Below, in pieces: positions 8,387 through 17,871 of a stretch of DNA of 64,000 bases. This DNA is from a beta proteobacterium AAP65 (lineage in GTDB: Bacteria > Pseudomonadota > Gammaproteobacteria > Burkholderiales > Burkholderiaceae_C). The translations under genes were made by a program, and so were the position numbers. The DNA is taken from positions 25,498 through 89,497 of the forward strand of contig LJHW01000025.1 of NCBI GenBank assembly GCA_001295865.1, given 5' to 3'. The notes below the pieces were generated by a model. The model had not been told where the DNA came from. It searched no databases and was given only the letters and a program-made list of their open reading frames with translations. Each line of letters starts with the position of its first letter. Within the stretch, counting starts at the first letter, position 1.

Positions 8387-10246
8387 TCAGATGTCGTCGA
8401 GGCTGCGCCCGGCCAGAGCCTGGCGTATGCCTTGGTTCATACGGGCGGCGGCGAAGGCTTCGGTGCCCTCGGCCAGGGCTTCGACCGCGGCTTCGATGGT
8501 GTCGGCGTTGTCGCCTTGGGCGGCTTGGGCGGTGGTGATGATCAGGGCTTCCACGGCCTGCCGCTCGGCCTCGCTCAGCAGCGCACCATCGGCGGCCAGC
8601 GCTGCGCGGGTGGCCAGCACCATGCGGTCGGCCTCCACACGCGCTTCGCGCAACTTGCGGGCGGCCATGTCGCCCTCGGCGTGGGCGAAGCCGTCTTTCA
8701 GCATCTGCGCGATCTGGTCGTCGGCCAGGCCGTAACTCGGCTTGACGGTGACGGCGGCTTCCACGCCGCTGGTGAGCTCGCGCGCGCTCACGCTCAGCAG
8801 CCCGTCGGCGTCCACCTGGAAAGTGACCCGGATGCGCGCTGCGCCCGCCACCATGGGTGGGATGCCACGCAGCTCGAAGCGCGCCAGGCTGCGGCATTCG
8901 CTCACCAGATCGCGTTCGCCTTGCAGCACGTGGATGGCCATCGCGGTCTGGCCGTCTTTGTAGGTGGTGAACTCCTGCGCCTTGGCCACGGGGATGGTGC
9001 TGTTGCGCTCGATCACGCGCTCGACCAGGCCGCCCATGGTCTCCAGCCCCAGGCTGAGCGCGATGACGTCGAGCAACAGAAGCTCGCCATCCTGCGCATT
9101 GCCAGCCAGCGCGTTGGCCTGGGTGGCGGCGCCGATGGCCACCACCTCGTCGGGGTTCACGTTGGTCAGCACTTCGCGGCCGAACAGCTCGCTCACGGCA
9201 TGGCGCACGGCCGGCATGCGCGTGCTGCCGCCCACCATCACCACGCCCTGCACCTCGTCGCGCGGCACCTGGGCGTCGCGCAGCACTTTGCGCACGGCGG
9301 CCAGCGTGCGGTCGATCAGCGGGCGTGCCAGCGCTTCCAGCTGCGCGCGGCTCACGGCCACTTCGGCGGTGCCGCCGGCCAAGTCAGCGCGCCAGGGCTT
9401 GCTGTCGGCGCTGCTCAGCGCCTCTTTCACCGCGCGTGCGGCCACCAGTGCGGCGCGCTTGTCGTGCGGGCTGTCCGCGCGCACGCCGGCCTGGGCCAGG
9501 GCCCAGTCGGCCAGCGCATGGTCGATGTCGTCACCGCCCAGCGCAGCATCGCCGCCGGTGGCCACCACCTCGAAGACACCGCGCGTCAGGCGCAACAGGC
9601 TGATGTCGAAGGTGCCGCCGCCCAGGTCGTAGACGGCGTAAAGGCCTTCGCTGGCGTTGTCAAGCCCATAGGCCACCGCAGCGGCCGTGGGCTCGCTGAT
9701 CAGCCGCAGCACGTTCAGGCCGGCCAGTTGCGCGGCGTCTTTCGTGGCCTGGCGCTGCGCGTCGTCGAAGTAGGCCGGCACGGTGATGACGGCGCCGAAG
9801 ATCTCGTCGGTGTCGAAGGTGTCTTCCGCGCGCTGGCGGAGCGAGGCCAGGATCTCGGCGCTGACTTCCACCGGCGACTTGTCGCCCTCGCGCGTGCGGA
9901 CGGCCAGCATGCCGGCGCCATCGACGAAGCGGTAGGGCAGCTTCTCGGTGCCGGCCACGTCGGCCAGCTTGCGGCCCATGAAACGCTTGACGGAGACGAG
10001 CGTGTTTTCCGGGTCTTCCGCCTGCGCAGCCAGCGCCTCCGCACCGATCTGCCGCCGGCCACCCGGCAGGTAACGCACGGCCGAAGGCAGCAGCAGCCGG
10101 CCCTGGGCATCGGGCAGGCACTCGGCAACGCCGTGGCGCACCGCCGCCACCAGCGAGTGCGTGGTGCCGAGGTCGATGCCCACGGCGATGCGGCGCTGGT
10201 GCGGGTCCGGCGCCTGGCCGGGTTCGGAGATCTGTAGCAAGGCCAT
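8387..10246 (-). CDS. hscA: Fe-S assembly chaperone HscA (Hsp70 class)
   Basis: HscA is the specialised Hsp70 that, with HscB, drives transfer of clusters from IscU to apo-proteins. The 619 residues show the nucleotide-binding signature [15 protein letters not shown] (about 22-36), the phosphate-2 motif [15 protein letters not shown] and the adenosine motif [13 protein letters not shown], followed by a substrate-binding domain and a helical lid. Length equals the E. coli protein within a few residues. It lies between hscB and fdx in the isc operon. Confidence 0.97.
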   Translation of the reverse strand: MALLQISEPGQAPDPHQRRIAVGIDLGTTHSLVAAVRHGVAECLPDAQGRLLLPSAVRYLPGGRRQIGAEALAAQAEDPENTLVSVKRFMGRKLADVAGTEKLPYRFVDGAGMLAVRTREGDKSPVEVSAEILASLRQRAEDTFDTDEIFGAVITVPAYFDDAQRQATKDAAQLAGLNVLRLISEPTAAAVAYGLDNASEGLYAVYDLGGGTFDISLLRLTRGVFEVVATGGDAALGGDDIDHALADWALAQAGVRADSPHDKRAALVAARAVKEALSSADSKPWRADLAGGTAEVAVSRAQLEALARPLIDRTLAAVRKVLRDAQVPRDEVQGVVMVGGSTRMPAVRHAVSELFGREVLTNVNPDEVVAIGAATQANALAGNAQDGELLLLDVIALSLGLETMGGLVERVIERNSTIPVAKAQEFTTYKDGQTAMAIHVLQGERDLVSECRSLARFELRGIPPMVAGAARIRVTFQVDADGLLSVSARELTSGVEAAVTVKPSYGLADDQIAQMLKDGFAHAEGDMAARKLREARVEADRMVLATRAALAADGALLSEAERQAVEALIITTAQAAQGDNADTIEAAVEALAEGTEAFAAARMNQGIRQALAGRSLDDI

Positions 10247-10279
10247 CGGTGTTCTTCTTCTGGGGTGCGCGCAGCGCGC

Positions 10280-10813
10280 TCAGCGGGTCGGGTCCAGGGT
10301 GTCGAGGCGGCGGGCGATGTCCTGGCGGAAACGTGCCACGAACATCAGTGCGCGCACCTGCGCCGCGGCGGCCGGGGTGTCGTTCTTCTCGTCCAGCAGC
10401 ACGGCCAGGGCTTCGAGATCGCGTTTCTGCTGCGCGGCCACTTCGGCGTCCAGGCGTTCGACGGCTGGCGCATCGGCAGCGTCGTCCAACGCTTCGCGCC
10501 AGGCCATCTGCTGCATCAGAAAGGCACCCGGCATCGCCGTGTTGCGCTCGGCATCGATGGCCACGCCGCGCAGTTCGCACAGGTAGGCGGCGCGGCTCAG
10601 CGGGTCTTTCAGGCGCGCGTGCGCCTCGTTCACGCGCACGGCCCACTGCATGGCCAGGCGCTGCGCGGCCGCGCCCTCGTGGGCGAAACGGTCGGGGTGC
10701 ACCTGGGCCTGCAGCTCGCGGCGGCGTTCGTCCAGCGCGGCACGCTCCAGGGCCTGCCGCGGCGGCAGGCCGAAGAGCGTGAAGTCATCGTCGCTGAGGT
10801 GCATGGCTCGCAT
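10280..10813 (-). CDS. hscB: Fe-S co-chaperone HscB (J-domain protein)
   Basis: HscB recruits IscU to HscA and stimulates its ATPase. The 177-residue product has a J domain with His39-Pro40-Asp41 (QVHPDRFAHEG), the helix NEAHARLKDPLSRAAYLCEL and a C-terminal three-helix IscU-binding domain. Start choice between ATG 10813 and ATG 10804 is open because neither has a good Shine-Dalgarno sequence; the family usually begins close to the second. Operon position between iscA and hscA supports the call. Confidence 0.95.
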   Translation of the reverse strand: MRAMHLSDDDFTLFGLPPRQALERAALDERRRELQAQVHPDRFAHEGAAAQRLAMQWAVRVNEAHARLKDPLSRAAYLCELRGVAIDAERNTAMPGAFLMQQMAWREALDDAADAPAVERLDAEVAAQQKRDLEALAVLLDEKNDTPAAAAQVRALMFVARFRQDIARRLDTLDPTR

Positions 10814-10868
10814 GAAACGGCAAGGCGCGGCTGGTCGGCCGCGCCCGGTGCCTGAAGATCGAGAAGGA

Positions 10869-11192
10869 CTAGACCCGGAAGGACTCGCCGCAGCCGCAGC
10901 GGTCTTTCTCGCGCGGGTTGTAGAACTTGAAGCCTTCGTTCAGGCCTTCGCGCACGAAGTCGAGTTCGGTGCCATCAAGGTAAGGCAGGCTCTTCGGGTC
11001 GATCAGCACCTTCACGCCATGGTCTTCGAAGATCACGTCTTCAGGCGCCACGTCGTCGGCGTACTCGAGCTTGTAGGCCAGGCCCGAGCAGCCCGTGGTC
11101 TTCACGCCCAGGCGCACGCCCACGCCCTTGCCGCGCCGGCCCAGGTAGCGTGTGACGTGCCGCGCAGCGGCTTCGGTCAGGGTGACTGCCAT
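10869..11192 (-). CDS. iscA: Iron-sulfur cluster assembly protein IscA
   Basis: A-type carrier that accepts clusters or iron and delivers [4Fe-4S] clusters. The 107 residues include the three invariant cysteines: Cys35 in TTGCSGLAY and Cys99/Cys101 in [12 protein letters not shown] lies 8 bases before the ATG. It sits 12 bases after iscU in the isc operon. Confidence 0.96.
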   Translation of the reverse strand: MAVTLTEAAARHVTRYLGRRGKGVGVRLGVKTTGCSGLAYKLEYADDVAPEDVIFEDHGVKVLIDPKSLPYLDGTELDFVREGLNEGFKFYNPREKDRCGCGESFRV

Positions 11193-11204
11193 CGCAAACC
11201 TGCT

Positions 11205-11615
11205 TCAGTGCGAGGCGGCTGCGCCCGTGGCCTGCCCGTGCCGCGACTTGTAGTCGTCCACGGCGGCCTTGATGGCGTCTTCGGCCAGGATGCTGCAGTG
11301 GATCTTCACCGGCGGCAGCGCCAGCTCTTCGGCGATCTGCGTGTTCTTGATCGCAACAGCCTCGTCCAGCGTCTTGCCTTTGACCCACTCGGTGACGAGC
11401 GAGCTCGAGGCGATGGCCGAACCGCAGCCGTAGGTCTTGAAGCGCGCGTCTTCGATCAGGCCGGTTTCGGGGTTGACCTTGATCTGCAGCTTCATCACGT
11501 CGCCGCAGGCCGGTGCGCCGACCATGCCGGTGCCGACGGTGTCGTCGCCCTTGTCGAAGCTGCCGACGTTGCGGGGGTTCTCGTAGTGCTCAACGACTTT
11601 TTCGCTGTAGGCCAT
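11205..11615 (-). CDS. iscU: Fe-S cluster scaffold protein IscU
   Basis: IscU is the scaffold on which sulfur from IscS and iron are assembled into a [2Fe-2S] cluster. Cluster ligands Cys37 (GAPACGDVM), Cys64 (YGCGSAIAS) and Cys107 (KIHCSILAED) are present, as is the HscA recognition motif LPPVK at 100-104. The 136-residue product ends in a short Ala-rich tail. A textbook AAGGAG ribosome binding site precedes the ATG. It lies between iscS and iscA. Confidence 0.98.
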   Translation of the reverse strand: MAYSEKVVEHYENPRNVGSFDKGDDTVGTGMVGAPACGDVMKLQIKVNPETGLIEDARFKTYGCGSAIASSSLVTEWVKGKTLDEAVAIKNTQIAEELALPPVKIHCSILAEDAIKAAVDDYKSRHGQATGAAASH

Positions 11616-11648
11616 GGTGTGTACTCCTTGTTGTTCTGCAGGCGGTTT

Positions 11649-12863
11649 TCAGTGCGCCGCCCACTGGATGGTGCTGAGGTCGACGCCGTCCTTGAACATC
11701 TCCCACAGGGGCGAGAGGTCGCGCAGCTTGCCCACGTTGGCCTGCAGCGTGCTGACGGCGTAATCGATCTCTTCGGCCGTGGTGAAACGGCCGATGGTCA
11801 TGCGCAGGCTGCTGTGCGCCAGTTCATCGCTGCGGCCCAGGGCACGCAGCACGTAGCTGGGCTCCAGGCTGGCGCTGGTGCAGGCGCTGCCCGAGCTGAC
11901 AGCGATGCCCTTCACGCCCATGATCAGGCTCTCGCCCTCCACGAAGTTGAAGCTCGCGTTCAGGTTGTGCGGCACCCGGCGCTCGAGGTCGCCGTTGATG
12001 AAGACCTGCTCGATGGTGCTGATGCCGTCCAGCAAGCGCTGCTGCAGGCCGCGGATGCGTTCCAACTCGGCCGGCATCTCGGCCTGCGCGATGGCGAAGG
12101 CTTCGCCCATGCCCACGATCTGGTGCGTGGGCAGCGTGCCGCTGCGCATGCCGCGCTCGTGGCCACCGCCGTGCATCTGCGCTTCCAGGCGCACACGCGG
12201 CTTGCGGCGCACGTAGAGCGCGCCCTGGCCCTTGGGCCCGTAGGTCTTGTGCGCCGACATGCTGAACAGGTCGATGGGCAGCGCGTTCATGTCGATGGCG
12301 ACCTTGCCCGTGGCCTGGGCGCCGTCGACGTGGAAGACGATGCCGCGCTCGCGGCACATCGCGCCGATGGCGGGGATGTCCTGAATGACGCCGATCTCGT
12401 TGTTCACCATCAGCACCGAGACGAGGATGGTGTCCTTGCGCAGCGTGTCCTTGAACTTGTCGAGGTCGAGCAGGCCGTTCTCCTGCACGTCGAGGTAGCT
12501 GACCTCGAAGCCCTGGCGCTCCAGCTCGCGCATGGTGTCCAGCGTGGCCTTGTGCTCGGTCTTCAGCGTGATGAGGTGCTTGCCGCGGCTGGCGTAGAAG
12601 TTCGCCGCGCCCTTGATGGCGAGGTTGATGGACTCGGTGGCGCCGCTGGTCCAGACGATCTCGCGCGGGTCGGCGTTGATCAGGCTGGCCACCTGGCCGC
12701 GCGCCTTCTCGACGGCGGTCTCGGCCTCCCAGCCCCAGGCGTGGCTGCGGCTGGCGGGGTTGCCGAAGTGCTCACGCAACCAGGGAATCATGGCGTCGAC
12801 GACGCGCGGGTCGCAGGGGGTGGTGGCGCCGTAATCGAGGTAGATCGGAAAATGCGGGGTCAT
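11649..12863 (-). CDS. iscS: Cysteine desulfurase IscS
   Basis: IscS is a PLP enzyme that converts cysteine to alanine and supplies persulfide sulfur to IscU and to tRNA thiolation. The 404-residue sequence matches E. coli IscS in length and residue numbering: PLP lysine Lys206 in [10 protein letters not shown] and the catalytic Cys328 in the mobile loop [13 protein letters not shown]. It follows iscR by 32 bases and is repressed together with it in systems with IscR feedback. Confidence 0.98.
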   Translation of the reverse strand: MTPHFPIYLDYGATTPCDPRVVDAMIPWLREHFGNPASRSHAWGWEAETAVEKARGQVASLINADPREIVWTSGATESINLAIKGAANFYASRGKHLITLKTEHKATLDTMRELERQGFEVSYLDVQENGLLDLDKFKDTLRKDTILVSVLMVNNEIGVIQDIPAIGAMCRERGIVFHVDGAQATGKVAIDMNALPIDLFSMSAHKTYGPKGQGALYVRRKPRVRLEAQMHGGGHERGMRSGTLPTHQIVGMGEAFAIAQAEMPAELERIRGLQQRLLDGISTIEQVFINGDLERRVPHNLNASFNFVEGESLIMGVKGIAVSSGSACTSASLEPSYVLRALGRSDELAHSSLRMTIGRFTTAEEIDYAVSTLQANVGKLRDLSPLWEMFKDGVDLSTIQWAAH

Positions 12864-12895
12864 CGCAGGGGCTCGTCGCTGGGTGTCGTCGGGAT

Positions 12896-13429
12896 TTACT
12901 TCGTGAAAGCGCCACCGAGGGCGAACACCGAATTCGGCGCCGTCACCTTGATGGGCTTGACCACCGGGATGCTGCTGATGGCGCGCTTGATGGGCGCGGC
13001 ATCGATGGACACACCCTTGGCCAGTTGCTCGTCAACCAGCTTCTGCAGCGAGATCGAATCGAGGTACTCGATCATCTTGGTGTTCAGGCTGGCCCAGAGG
13101 TCGTGCGTCATGCACTTGCCGCTGTCTTCGCCCATGCAGCCTTCTTTGCCGGCACAGCCGGTGGCGTCGATGGGCTCGTCGACGGCCACGATGATGTCGG
13201 CCACGGTGATTTCGCCGGCCGCGCGGCCCAGCGAATAACCGCCGCCGGGGCCGCGGGTGCTCTCCACGAGTTCGTGGCGGCGCAGCTTGCCAAAGAGCTG
13301 CTCCAGGTAGGACAGCGAGATCTGCTGGCGTTGGCTGATCGCGGCCAGCGCCACCGGGCCGGCGTTGGAACGCAGGGCCAGGTCGATCATGGCGGTGACG
13401 GCAAAACGGCCTTTGGTGGTGAGTCGCAT
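12896..13429 (-). CDS. iscR: Fe-S cluster-sensing transcriptional regulator IscR
   Basis: IscR is an Rrf2-family winged-helix regulator that represses its own operon when it carries a [2Fe-2S] cluster. The 177 residues contain an N-terminal HTH ([18 protein letters not shown]) and the atypical ligands Cys92, Cys98, Cys106 and His109. Spacing differs from E. coli (92, 98, 104, His107) by a two-residue insertion between Cys98 and the third cysteine. GGAG precedes the ATG. A matching IscR type-1 site lies about 110 bases upstream. Confidence 0.97.
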   Translation of the reverse strand: MRLTTKGRFAVTAMIDLALRSNAGPVALAAISQRQQISLSYLEQLFGKLRRHELVESTRGPGGGYSLGRAAGEITVADIIVAVDEPIDATGCAGKEGCMGEDSGKCMTHDLWASLNTKMIEYLDSISLQKLVDEQLAKGVSIDAAPIKRAISSIPVVKPIKVTAPNSVFALGGAFTK

Positions 13430-13535
13430 CGGGGTTCTCCAGGCGCACGGGGCGCCAAGGCTGCGGTGTCGGTCGACCGGCGTACAGGGCAGCTGCCCGG
13501 GCGCTGGTCGGGCCGGGCCCCCCCAGAAAGAGGTG

Positions 13536-13563
13536 GTGCCCGACTGATTTGCTCAAGTTTAGC
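13536..13563 (-). promoter_or_regulatory. IscR type-1 binding site in the isc promoter
   Basis: On the minus strand the sequence ACTTGAGCAAATCAGTCGGG agrees well with the established type-1 IscR box (core TTGACY-AWWWY-AGTCGGGT). The TTGAGC part could also act as the -35 element. Position upstream of iscR supports autoregulation as in E. coli. No good -10 hexamer is visible. Confidence 0.65.
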
Positions 13564-13581
13564 TGAACCTGAGCTTTTCAG

Positions 13582-14148
13582 TCAGGCATGGCCGCGCACC
13601 CCGCTGCCAAGGTGGTCTTGCACGCGGGCCACCAGCCCGTCGCAAGCGTCTTCCACCAAATCCAGCACGCGGTCGAAGCCGGCAGGGGCACCGTAGTAGG
13701 GGTCAGGCACCTCGGTCACACCGGCATGGCGGCGGCCGTGGGGCATCAGCAACTCGATGCGCGCGGTGCAGCCCGGTGGTGCCTTGCGGCGCAGCCAGCC
13801 CAGGTGGTCTTCGTCCATCGCGACAATCCAGTGGAAACGCTGGAAGTCGCCGGGCTGCACCGGCCGGGCGCGCAGGCCGCTCAGGTCATAACCGCGCGCC
13901 GCGGCGGCCTTCACCGCACGGGGATCGGGTGCCTCGCCCGTGTGGTAACCCTGGGTGCCGGCGGAATCAACCGCCACCCGCCCGCCCAGGCCGGCACGCG
14001 CCAGCCGCGCGCGCAGCACGCCTTCGGCCGTGGGCGAACGGCAGATGTTCCCGGTGCAGACCATCAGCACGCGCAGTTCGGCCGCCCGAGCCGGGTCTTC
14101 AGCGGGCGCAGCACCGCCCTGCAGCCAGCCCTTCAAGCGCCCCAGCAT
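13582..14148 (-). CDS. Low-molecular-weight protein-tyrosine phosphatase
   Basis: The 188-residue protein has the P-loop VCTGNICRSPTAEG with nucleophile Cys31, Arg37 and Ser38, and the late general-acid motif PDPYYG; both define the LMW-PTP fold. In bacteria such enzymes often act on tyrosine kinases controlling exopolysaccharide, or on small phosphorylated compounds; the substrate here is unknown. About 24 extra residues precede the usual N-terminus. Its ATG overlaps the uvrB stop by 3 bases (ATGA in the minus strand), so it is probably co-translated with uvrB. Confidence 0.93.
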   Translation of the reverse strand: MLGRLKGWLQGGAAPAEDPARAAELRVLMVCTGNICRSPTAEGVLRARLARAGLGGRVAVDSAGTQGYHTGEAPDPRAVKAAAARGYDLSGLRARPVQPGDFQRFHWIVAMDEDHLGWLRRKAPPGCTARIELLMPHGRRHAGVTEVPDPYYGAPAGFDRVLDLVEDACDGLVARVQDHLGSGVRGHA

Positions 14149-16292
14149 CAGGCGGCCCCCTTCAGGTTGGCGGCCGGGATCAGCGGCACCACGTCATGCC
14201 CGGCGCCGCCGAAGGCCTGCTCGCGCAGCAGCGCCAACTGGTCGCGCACACGGGCCGCCTTCTCGAACTCGAGGTTGCGTGCGTGCTCGAGCATCTGTTT
14301 CTCCAGCAGCTTGATGCGCTTGCCGAGGTCCTTCTCGCTCATCGATTCGACCTCGGCCGCGGCCTGCGCGGCCTTCAGGTCGTCCTTGGCACTCTTGTCG
14401 GAAACCGCGCCGTCGATCATGTCGCGGATGCGCGTGGACACGCCCTTGGGCGTGATGCCCATGGCCAGGTTGTGCGCGATCTGCTTCGTGCGCCGGCGTT
14501 CGGTCTCGCCGATGGCCGCCTTCATGCTGTCGGTCATCTTGTCGGCGTACAGGATGGCGCGGCCGTTGAGGTTGCGCGCCGCGCGGCCGATGGTCTGGAT
14601 GAGGCTGCGCTCGGCGCGCAGGAAACCTTCCTTGTCGGCGTCGAGGATGGCCACCAGGCTCACCTCGGGCAGGTCGAGGCCCTCGCGCAGCAGGTTGATG
14701 CCCACCAGCACGTCGAAGGTGCCCAGGCGCAGGTCGCGCAGGATCTCCACGCGCTCCACCGTGTCGACGTCGCTGTGCAGGTAACGCACCTTCACGCCGT
14801 TGTCGGAGAGGTACTCGGTGAGCTGCTCGGCCATGCGCTTGGTGAGCGTGGTGACGAGCACGCGCTCGTTGATCTTCACGCGCTCGCGGATCTCTTGCAG
14901 CACGTCGTCCACCTGCGTGCCGGCAGGGCGCACCTCCACCTCGGGGTCGACCAGGCCCGTGGGGCGCACCACCTGCTCCACCACGGCGCCAGTGTGTTCC
15001 TTCTCCCAGTTGCCCGGGGTCGCGCTGACAAAGATGCTCTGGCGCATCTTGCCCTCGAACTCCTCGAACTTCAGCGGCCGGTTGTCCAGCGCACTCGGCA
15101 GCCGGAAGCCGTACTCCACCAGCGTGGTCTTGCGCGCACGGTCCCCGTTGTACATGCCGCCGAACTGGCCGATGAGCACGTGGCTCTCGTCCAGGAACAT
15201 CAGCGCGTCGCGGGCCAGGTAATCGATCAGCGTCGGCGGCGGGTCGCCCGGGTTGGCGCCGCTGAGGTGGCGCGTGTAGTTCTCGATGCCCTTGCAGTGG
15301 CCCACCTCCTGCAACATCTCCAGGTCGAAACGCGTGCGCTGCTCCAGGCGCTGCGCTTCCACCAGCTTGCCGCTCTTCACCAGTTCGTCGAGCCGCGTGC
15401 GCAGCTCGGTCTTGATGCTCTCGATGGCGTCGACCACACGCTCGCGCGGCGTCACGTAATGGCTGCTCGGGTAGACCGTGAAGCGCGGGATCTTCTGCCG
15501 CACGCGGCCCGTCAGCGGGTCCAGCAGCTGCAGGGTTTCGACCTCGTCGTCGAAGAGCTCGATGCGCAGCGCGAGCTCGCTGTGCTCGGCCGGGAAGACA
15601 TCGATGGTGTCGCCACGCACGCGGAAGGCGCCGCGGCTGAAATCGACCTCGTTGCGCTTGTATTGCATGCGGATCAGCTGCTGGATCACGTCACGCTGGC
15701 TCATCTTGTCGCCCACACGCAGCGTCATCACCATCTGGTGGTAATCGGCCGGGTTGCCGATGCCGTAGATGGCGCTGACGCTGGCCACGATGATCACGTC
15801 GCGCCGTTCCAGCAAGCTTTTGGTGGCGCTCAGGCGCATCTGCTCGATGTGCTCGTTGATCGCGCTGTCCTTCTCGATGAACAGGTCGCGCTGCGGCACG
15901 TAGGCCTCGGGCTGGTAGTAGTCGTAGTAGCTGACGAAGTACTCGACGGCGTTCTTCGGAAAAAAATCGCGGAACTCGCTGTACAGCTGCGCGGCCAGCG
16001 TCTTGTTGGGCGCGAAGACGATGGCGGGCCGGCCCATGCGTGCGATGACGTTGGCCATGGTGAAGGTCTTGCCCGAGCCCGTGACGCCCAGCAGCGTCTG
16101 GTAACTCAAGCCGTCCTGGATGCCTTCGACCAGCTGCGCGATGGCGGTGGGCTGGTCGCCAGCGGGCGCGAACTGCTGAAGCAGCTGGAAGGGCGAATCG
16201 GGGAAGCTGATGAACTCGCCCGTCACTTCGTCTGCCGAGGGCTGCGTGGCGTCGCTGGGGCGGGCGGCGGCAGCGGTGGCAATGGCGGTCAT
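14148..16292 (-). CDS. uvrB: Excinuclease ABC subunit B
   Basis: UvrB is the damage-verifying helicase-like subunit of nucleotide excision repair. Walker A is GVTGSGKT at residues 69-76, the DNA-inserting beta-hairpin lies around [15 protein letters not shown], and DEAD-like and helicase C motifs follow ([28 protein letters not shown]). A C-terminal UVR domain contacts UvrC. At 714 residues it carries about 30 extra N-terminal residues relative to E. coli. AAGGAA precedes the ATG. I see no CTGT-N8-ACAG LexA box in the 141-bp divergent region 16293-16433 shared with the aminotransferase gene. Confidence 0.98.
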   Translation of the reverse strand: MTAIATAAAARPSDATQPSADEVTGEFISFPDSPFQLLQQFAPAGDQPTAIAQLVEGIQDGLSYQTLLGVTGSGKTFTMANVIARMGRPAIVFAPNKTLAAQLYSEFRDFFPKNAVEYFVSYYDYYQPEAYVPQRDLFIEKDSAINEHIEQMRLSATKSLLERRDVIIVASVSAIYGIGNPADYHQMVMTLRVGDKMSQRDVIQQLIRMQYKRNEVDFSRGAFRVRGDTIDVFPAEHSELALRIELFDDEVETLQLLDPLTGRVRQKIPRFTVYPSSHYVTPRERVVDAIESIKTELRTRLDELVKSGKLVEAQRLEQRTRFDLEMLQEVGHCKGIENYTRHLSGANPGDPPPTLIDYLARDALMFLDESHVLIGQFGGMYNGDRARKTTLVEYGFRLPSALDNRPLKFEEFEGKMRQSIFVSATPGNWEKEHTGAVVEQVVRPTGLVDPEVEVRPAGTQVDDVLQEIRERVKINERVLVTTLTKRMAEQLTEYLSDNGVKVRYLHSDVDTVERVEILRDLRLGTFDVLVGINLLREGLDLPEVSLVAILDADKEGFLRAERSLIQTIGRAARNLNGRAILYADKMTDSMKAAIGETERRRTKQIAHNLAMGITPKGVSTRIRDMIDGAVSDKSAKDDLKAAQAAAEVESMSEKDLGKRIKLLEKQMLEHARNLEFEKAARVRDQLALLREQAFGGAGHDVVPLIPAANLKGAA

Positions 16293-16433
16293 GGCAGTTC
16301 CTTCGGATGCGGCACGTAGAATTCACCGGCTCGCCATGGGGGTCTTCCCGCGGCGGGCAACCCTTGAGCGTAGCGCAGCCCGCGCCGGCCTGCTCAAGCC
16401 TCTGCCCGCCCTCCGTCTCCTGAAAGACTTCGC

Positions 16434-17642
16434 ATGTCCGCATCGCTCTTCGCCGCCGTCGAGATGGCGCCCCGCGACCCCATCCTGGGTCTGAACGAGC
16501 AGTTCAACGCCGACCCCAACCCCGCCAAGGTGAACCTGGGCGTGGGCGTGTACTTCGACGACGCCGGCAAGCTGCCCGTGCTGCGCTGCGTGGCCGCAGC
16601 CGAGAAACAGCTGCTGGAAAGCCCAAAGGCCAAGGGCTACCTGCCCATCGACGGCATCGCGGCCTACGACCAGGCCGTGCAGGGCCTGGTTTTCGGCACC
16701 GAGAGCGACGCCATCAGCAGCGGCCGCGTGGCCACCGTGCAGGCCCTGGGCGGCACCGGCGGCCTGAAGGTGGGGGCCGATTTCCTGAAGCGCCTGCGCC
16801 CTGAGGCCACCGTGCTGATCAGCGACCCGAGCTGGGAAAACCACCGCGCGCTGTTCACCAACGCCGGCTTCCCGGTCGACACCTACCCCTACTACGACGC
16901 CGCTACACGCGGCATCCGCTTCGACGCGCTGATCGCCAAGCTGCAGGCCGCCGCGGCCGGCACCTTGGTGGTGCTGCACGCCTGCTGCCACAACCCCACG
17001 GGCTGCGACCTCAGCCCGGCGCAGTGGCAGCAGATCGCCGCCACCTGCGCCGAGCGCGGCCTGGTGCCCTTCCTCGACATGGCCTACCAGGGCTTCGGCA
17101 AGGGCATCGCCGAAGACGGCGCGGCGGTGCAGTGTTTCCTGGCCACGGGGCAGCAGTTTTTCGTCAGCACCTCCTTCAGCAAGAGCTTCTCGCTGTACGG
17201 CGAGCGCGTGGGCGCGCTCAGCGTGGTGTGCGCCAGCCAGGAAGAGTGCGCGCGCGTGCTCTCTCAGCTGAAGATCGTCATCCGCACCAACTACAGCAAC
17301 CCGCCCACCTTTGGCGCCCAGGTGGTGGCCACGGTGCTGACCACGCCCGCGCTGCGCGCGATGTGGGAAGAAGAACTCGCCGGCATGCGCGAGCGCATCA
17401 AGGCCATGCGCGTGGCGCTGGTGCAGCAACTGCAAGCCGCCGGCGTGCAGGGCGACCTGAGCTACATCACCACGCAGATGGGCATGTTCAGCTACTCCGG
17501 CCTGGGCAAGGAGCAGATGCAGCGCCTGCGCAGCGAGTTCGGCGTCTACGGCGTCGATTCGGGCCGTATCTGCGTAGCGGCGCTCAACAGCCGCAACCTC
17601 GGCCCGGTGGCGGCGGCGCTGGCAAAGGTGATGGCGGGCTGA
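16434..17642 (+). CDS. Aromatic-amino-acid/aspartate aminotransferase (class I)
   Basis: PLP enzyme exchanging amino groups between aromatic amino acids or aspartate and 2-oxoglutarate. The 402-residue protein belongs to fold type I, subgroup I-alpha (TyrB/AspC): NLGVGVY at 34-40, HNPTG at 186-190, Asp215 contacting the pyridine nitrogen, the Schiff-base Lys250 in STSFSKSFSLYGERVG and an arginine-rich C-terminal domain. TyrB versus AspC cannot be settled by eye, so no symbol is given. It is divergent from uvrB, and an aminotransferase next to uvrB is common in Burkholderiales. Confidence 0.93.
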   Translation: MSASLFAAVEMAPRDPILGLNEQFNADPNPAKVNLGVGVYFDDAGKLPVLRCVAAAEKQLLESPKAKGYLPIDGIAAYDQAVQGLVFGTESDAISSGRVATVQALGGTGGLKVGADFLKRLRPEATVLISDPSWENHRALFTNAGFPVDTYPYYDAATRGIRFDALIAKLQAAAAGTLVVLHACCHNPTGCDLSPAQWQQIAATCAERGLVPFLDMAYQGFGKGIAEDGAAVQCFLATGQQFFVSTSFSKSFSLYGERVGALSVVCASQEECARVLSQLKIVIRTNYSNPPTFGAQVVATVLTTPALRAMWEEELAGMRERIKAMRVALVQQLQAAGVQGDLSYITTQMGMFSYSGLGKEQMQRLRSEFGVYGVDSGRICVAALNSRNLGPVAAALAKVMAG

Positions 17643-17766
17643 AAGCGGGCACAGCCCTGTCACCAGGGTGACAGGATCACCCCGGAATGACCCGTCTCCT
17701 ACGTGTTTTCCGGGCTTTGAACGCCGGCGGCCAGCGGCAAGATGCGTGCAGCGTCAATAGATTGCT

Positions 17767-17787
17767 GCACTGCAACATTTGCAGTGC
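17767..17787. promoter_or_regulatory. Perfect palindrome upstream of phaZ (candidate PhaR operator)
   Basis: GCACTGCAA, the spacer CAT and TTGCAGTGC form a perfect 9-3-9 inverted repeat 85 bases before the PHA depolymerase start. It is AT-richer and TGC-rich compared with its surroundings. PhaR, the PHA-sensing repressor of Burkholderiales and Paracoccus, binds TGC-rich repeats upstream of PHA genes; assignment here is inference. The rest of 17643-17871 shows no gene. Confidence 0.55.
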
Positions 17788-17871
17788 GATTGACGTTACA
17801 TTCGGTCCATCGCCCGCCCGGCGCACCCTGCCCCCGGCGTTGCGAGCCGAACAGCGCATTGGAGCGGATTG

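Noticed and set aside
16293..16433. LexA/SOS box between uvrB and the aminotransferase gene
   Set aside because: No CTGT-N8-ACAG-like sequence is present in the 141-bp spacer.
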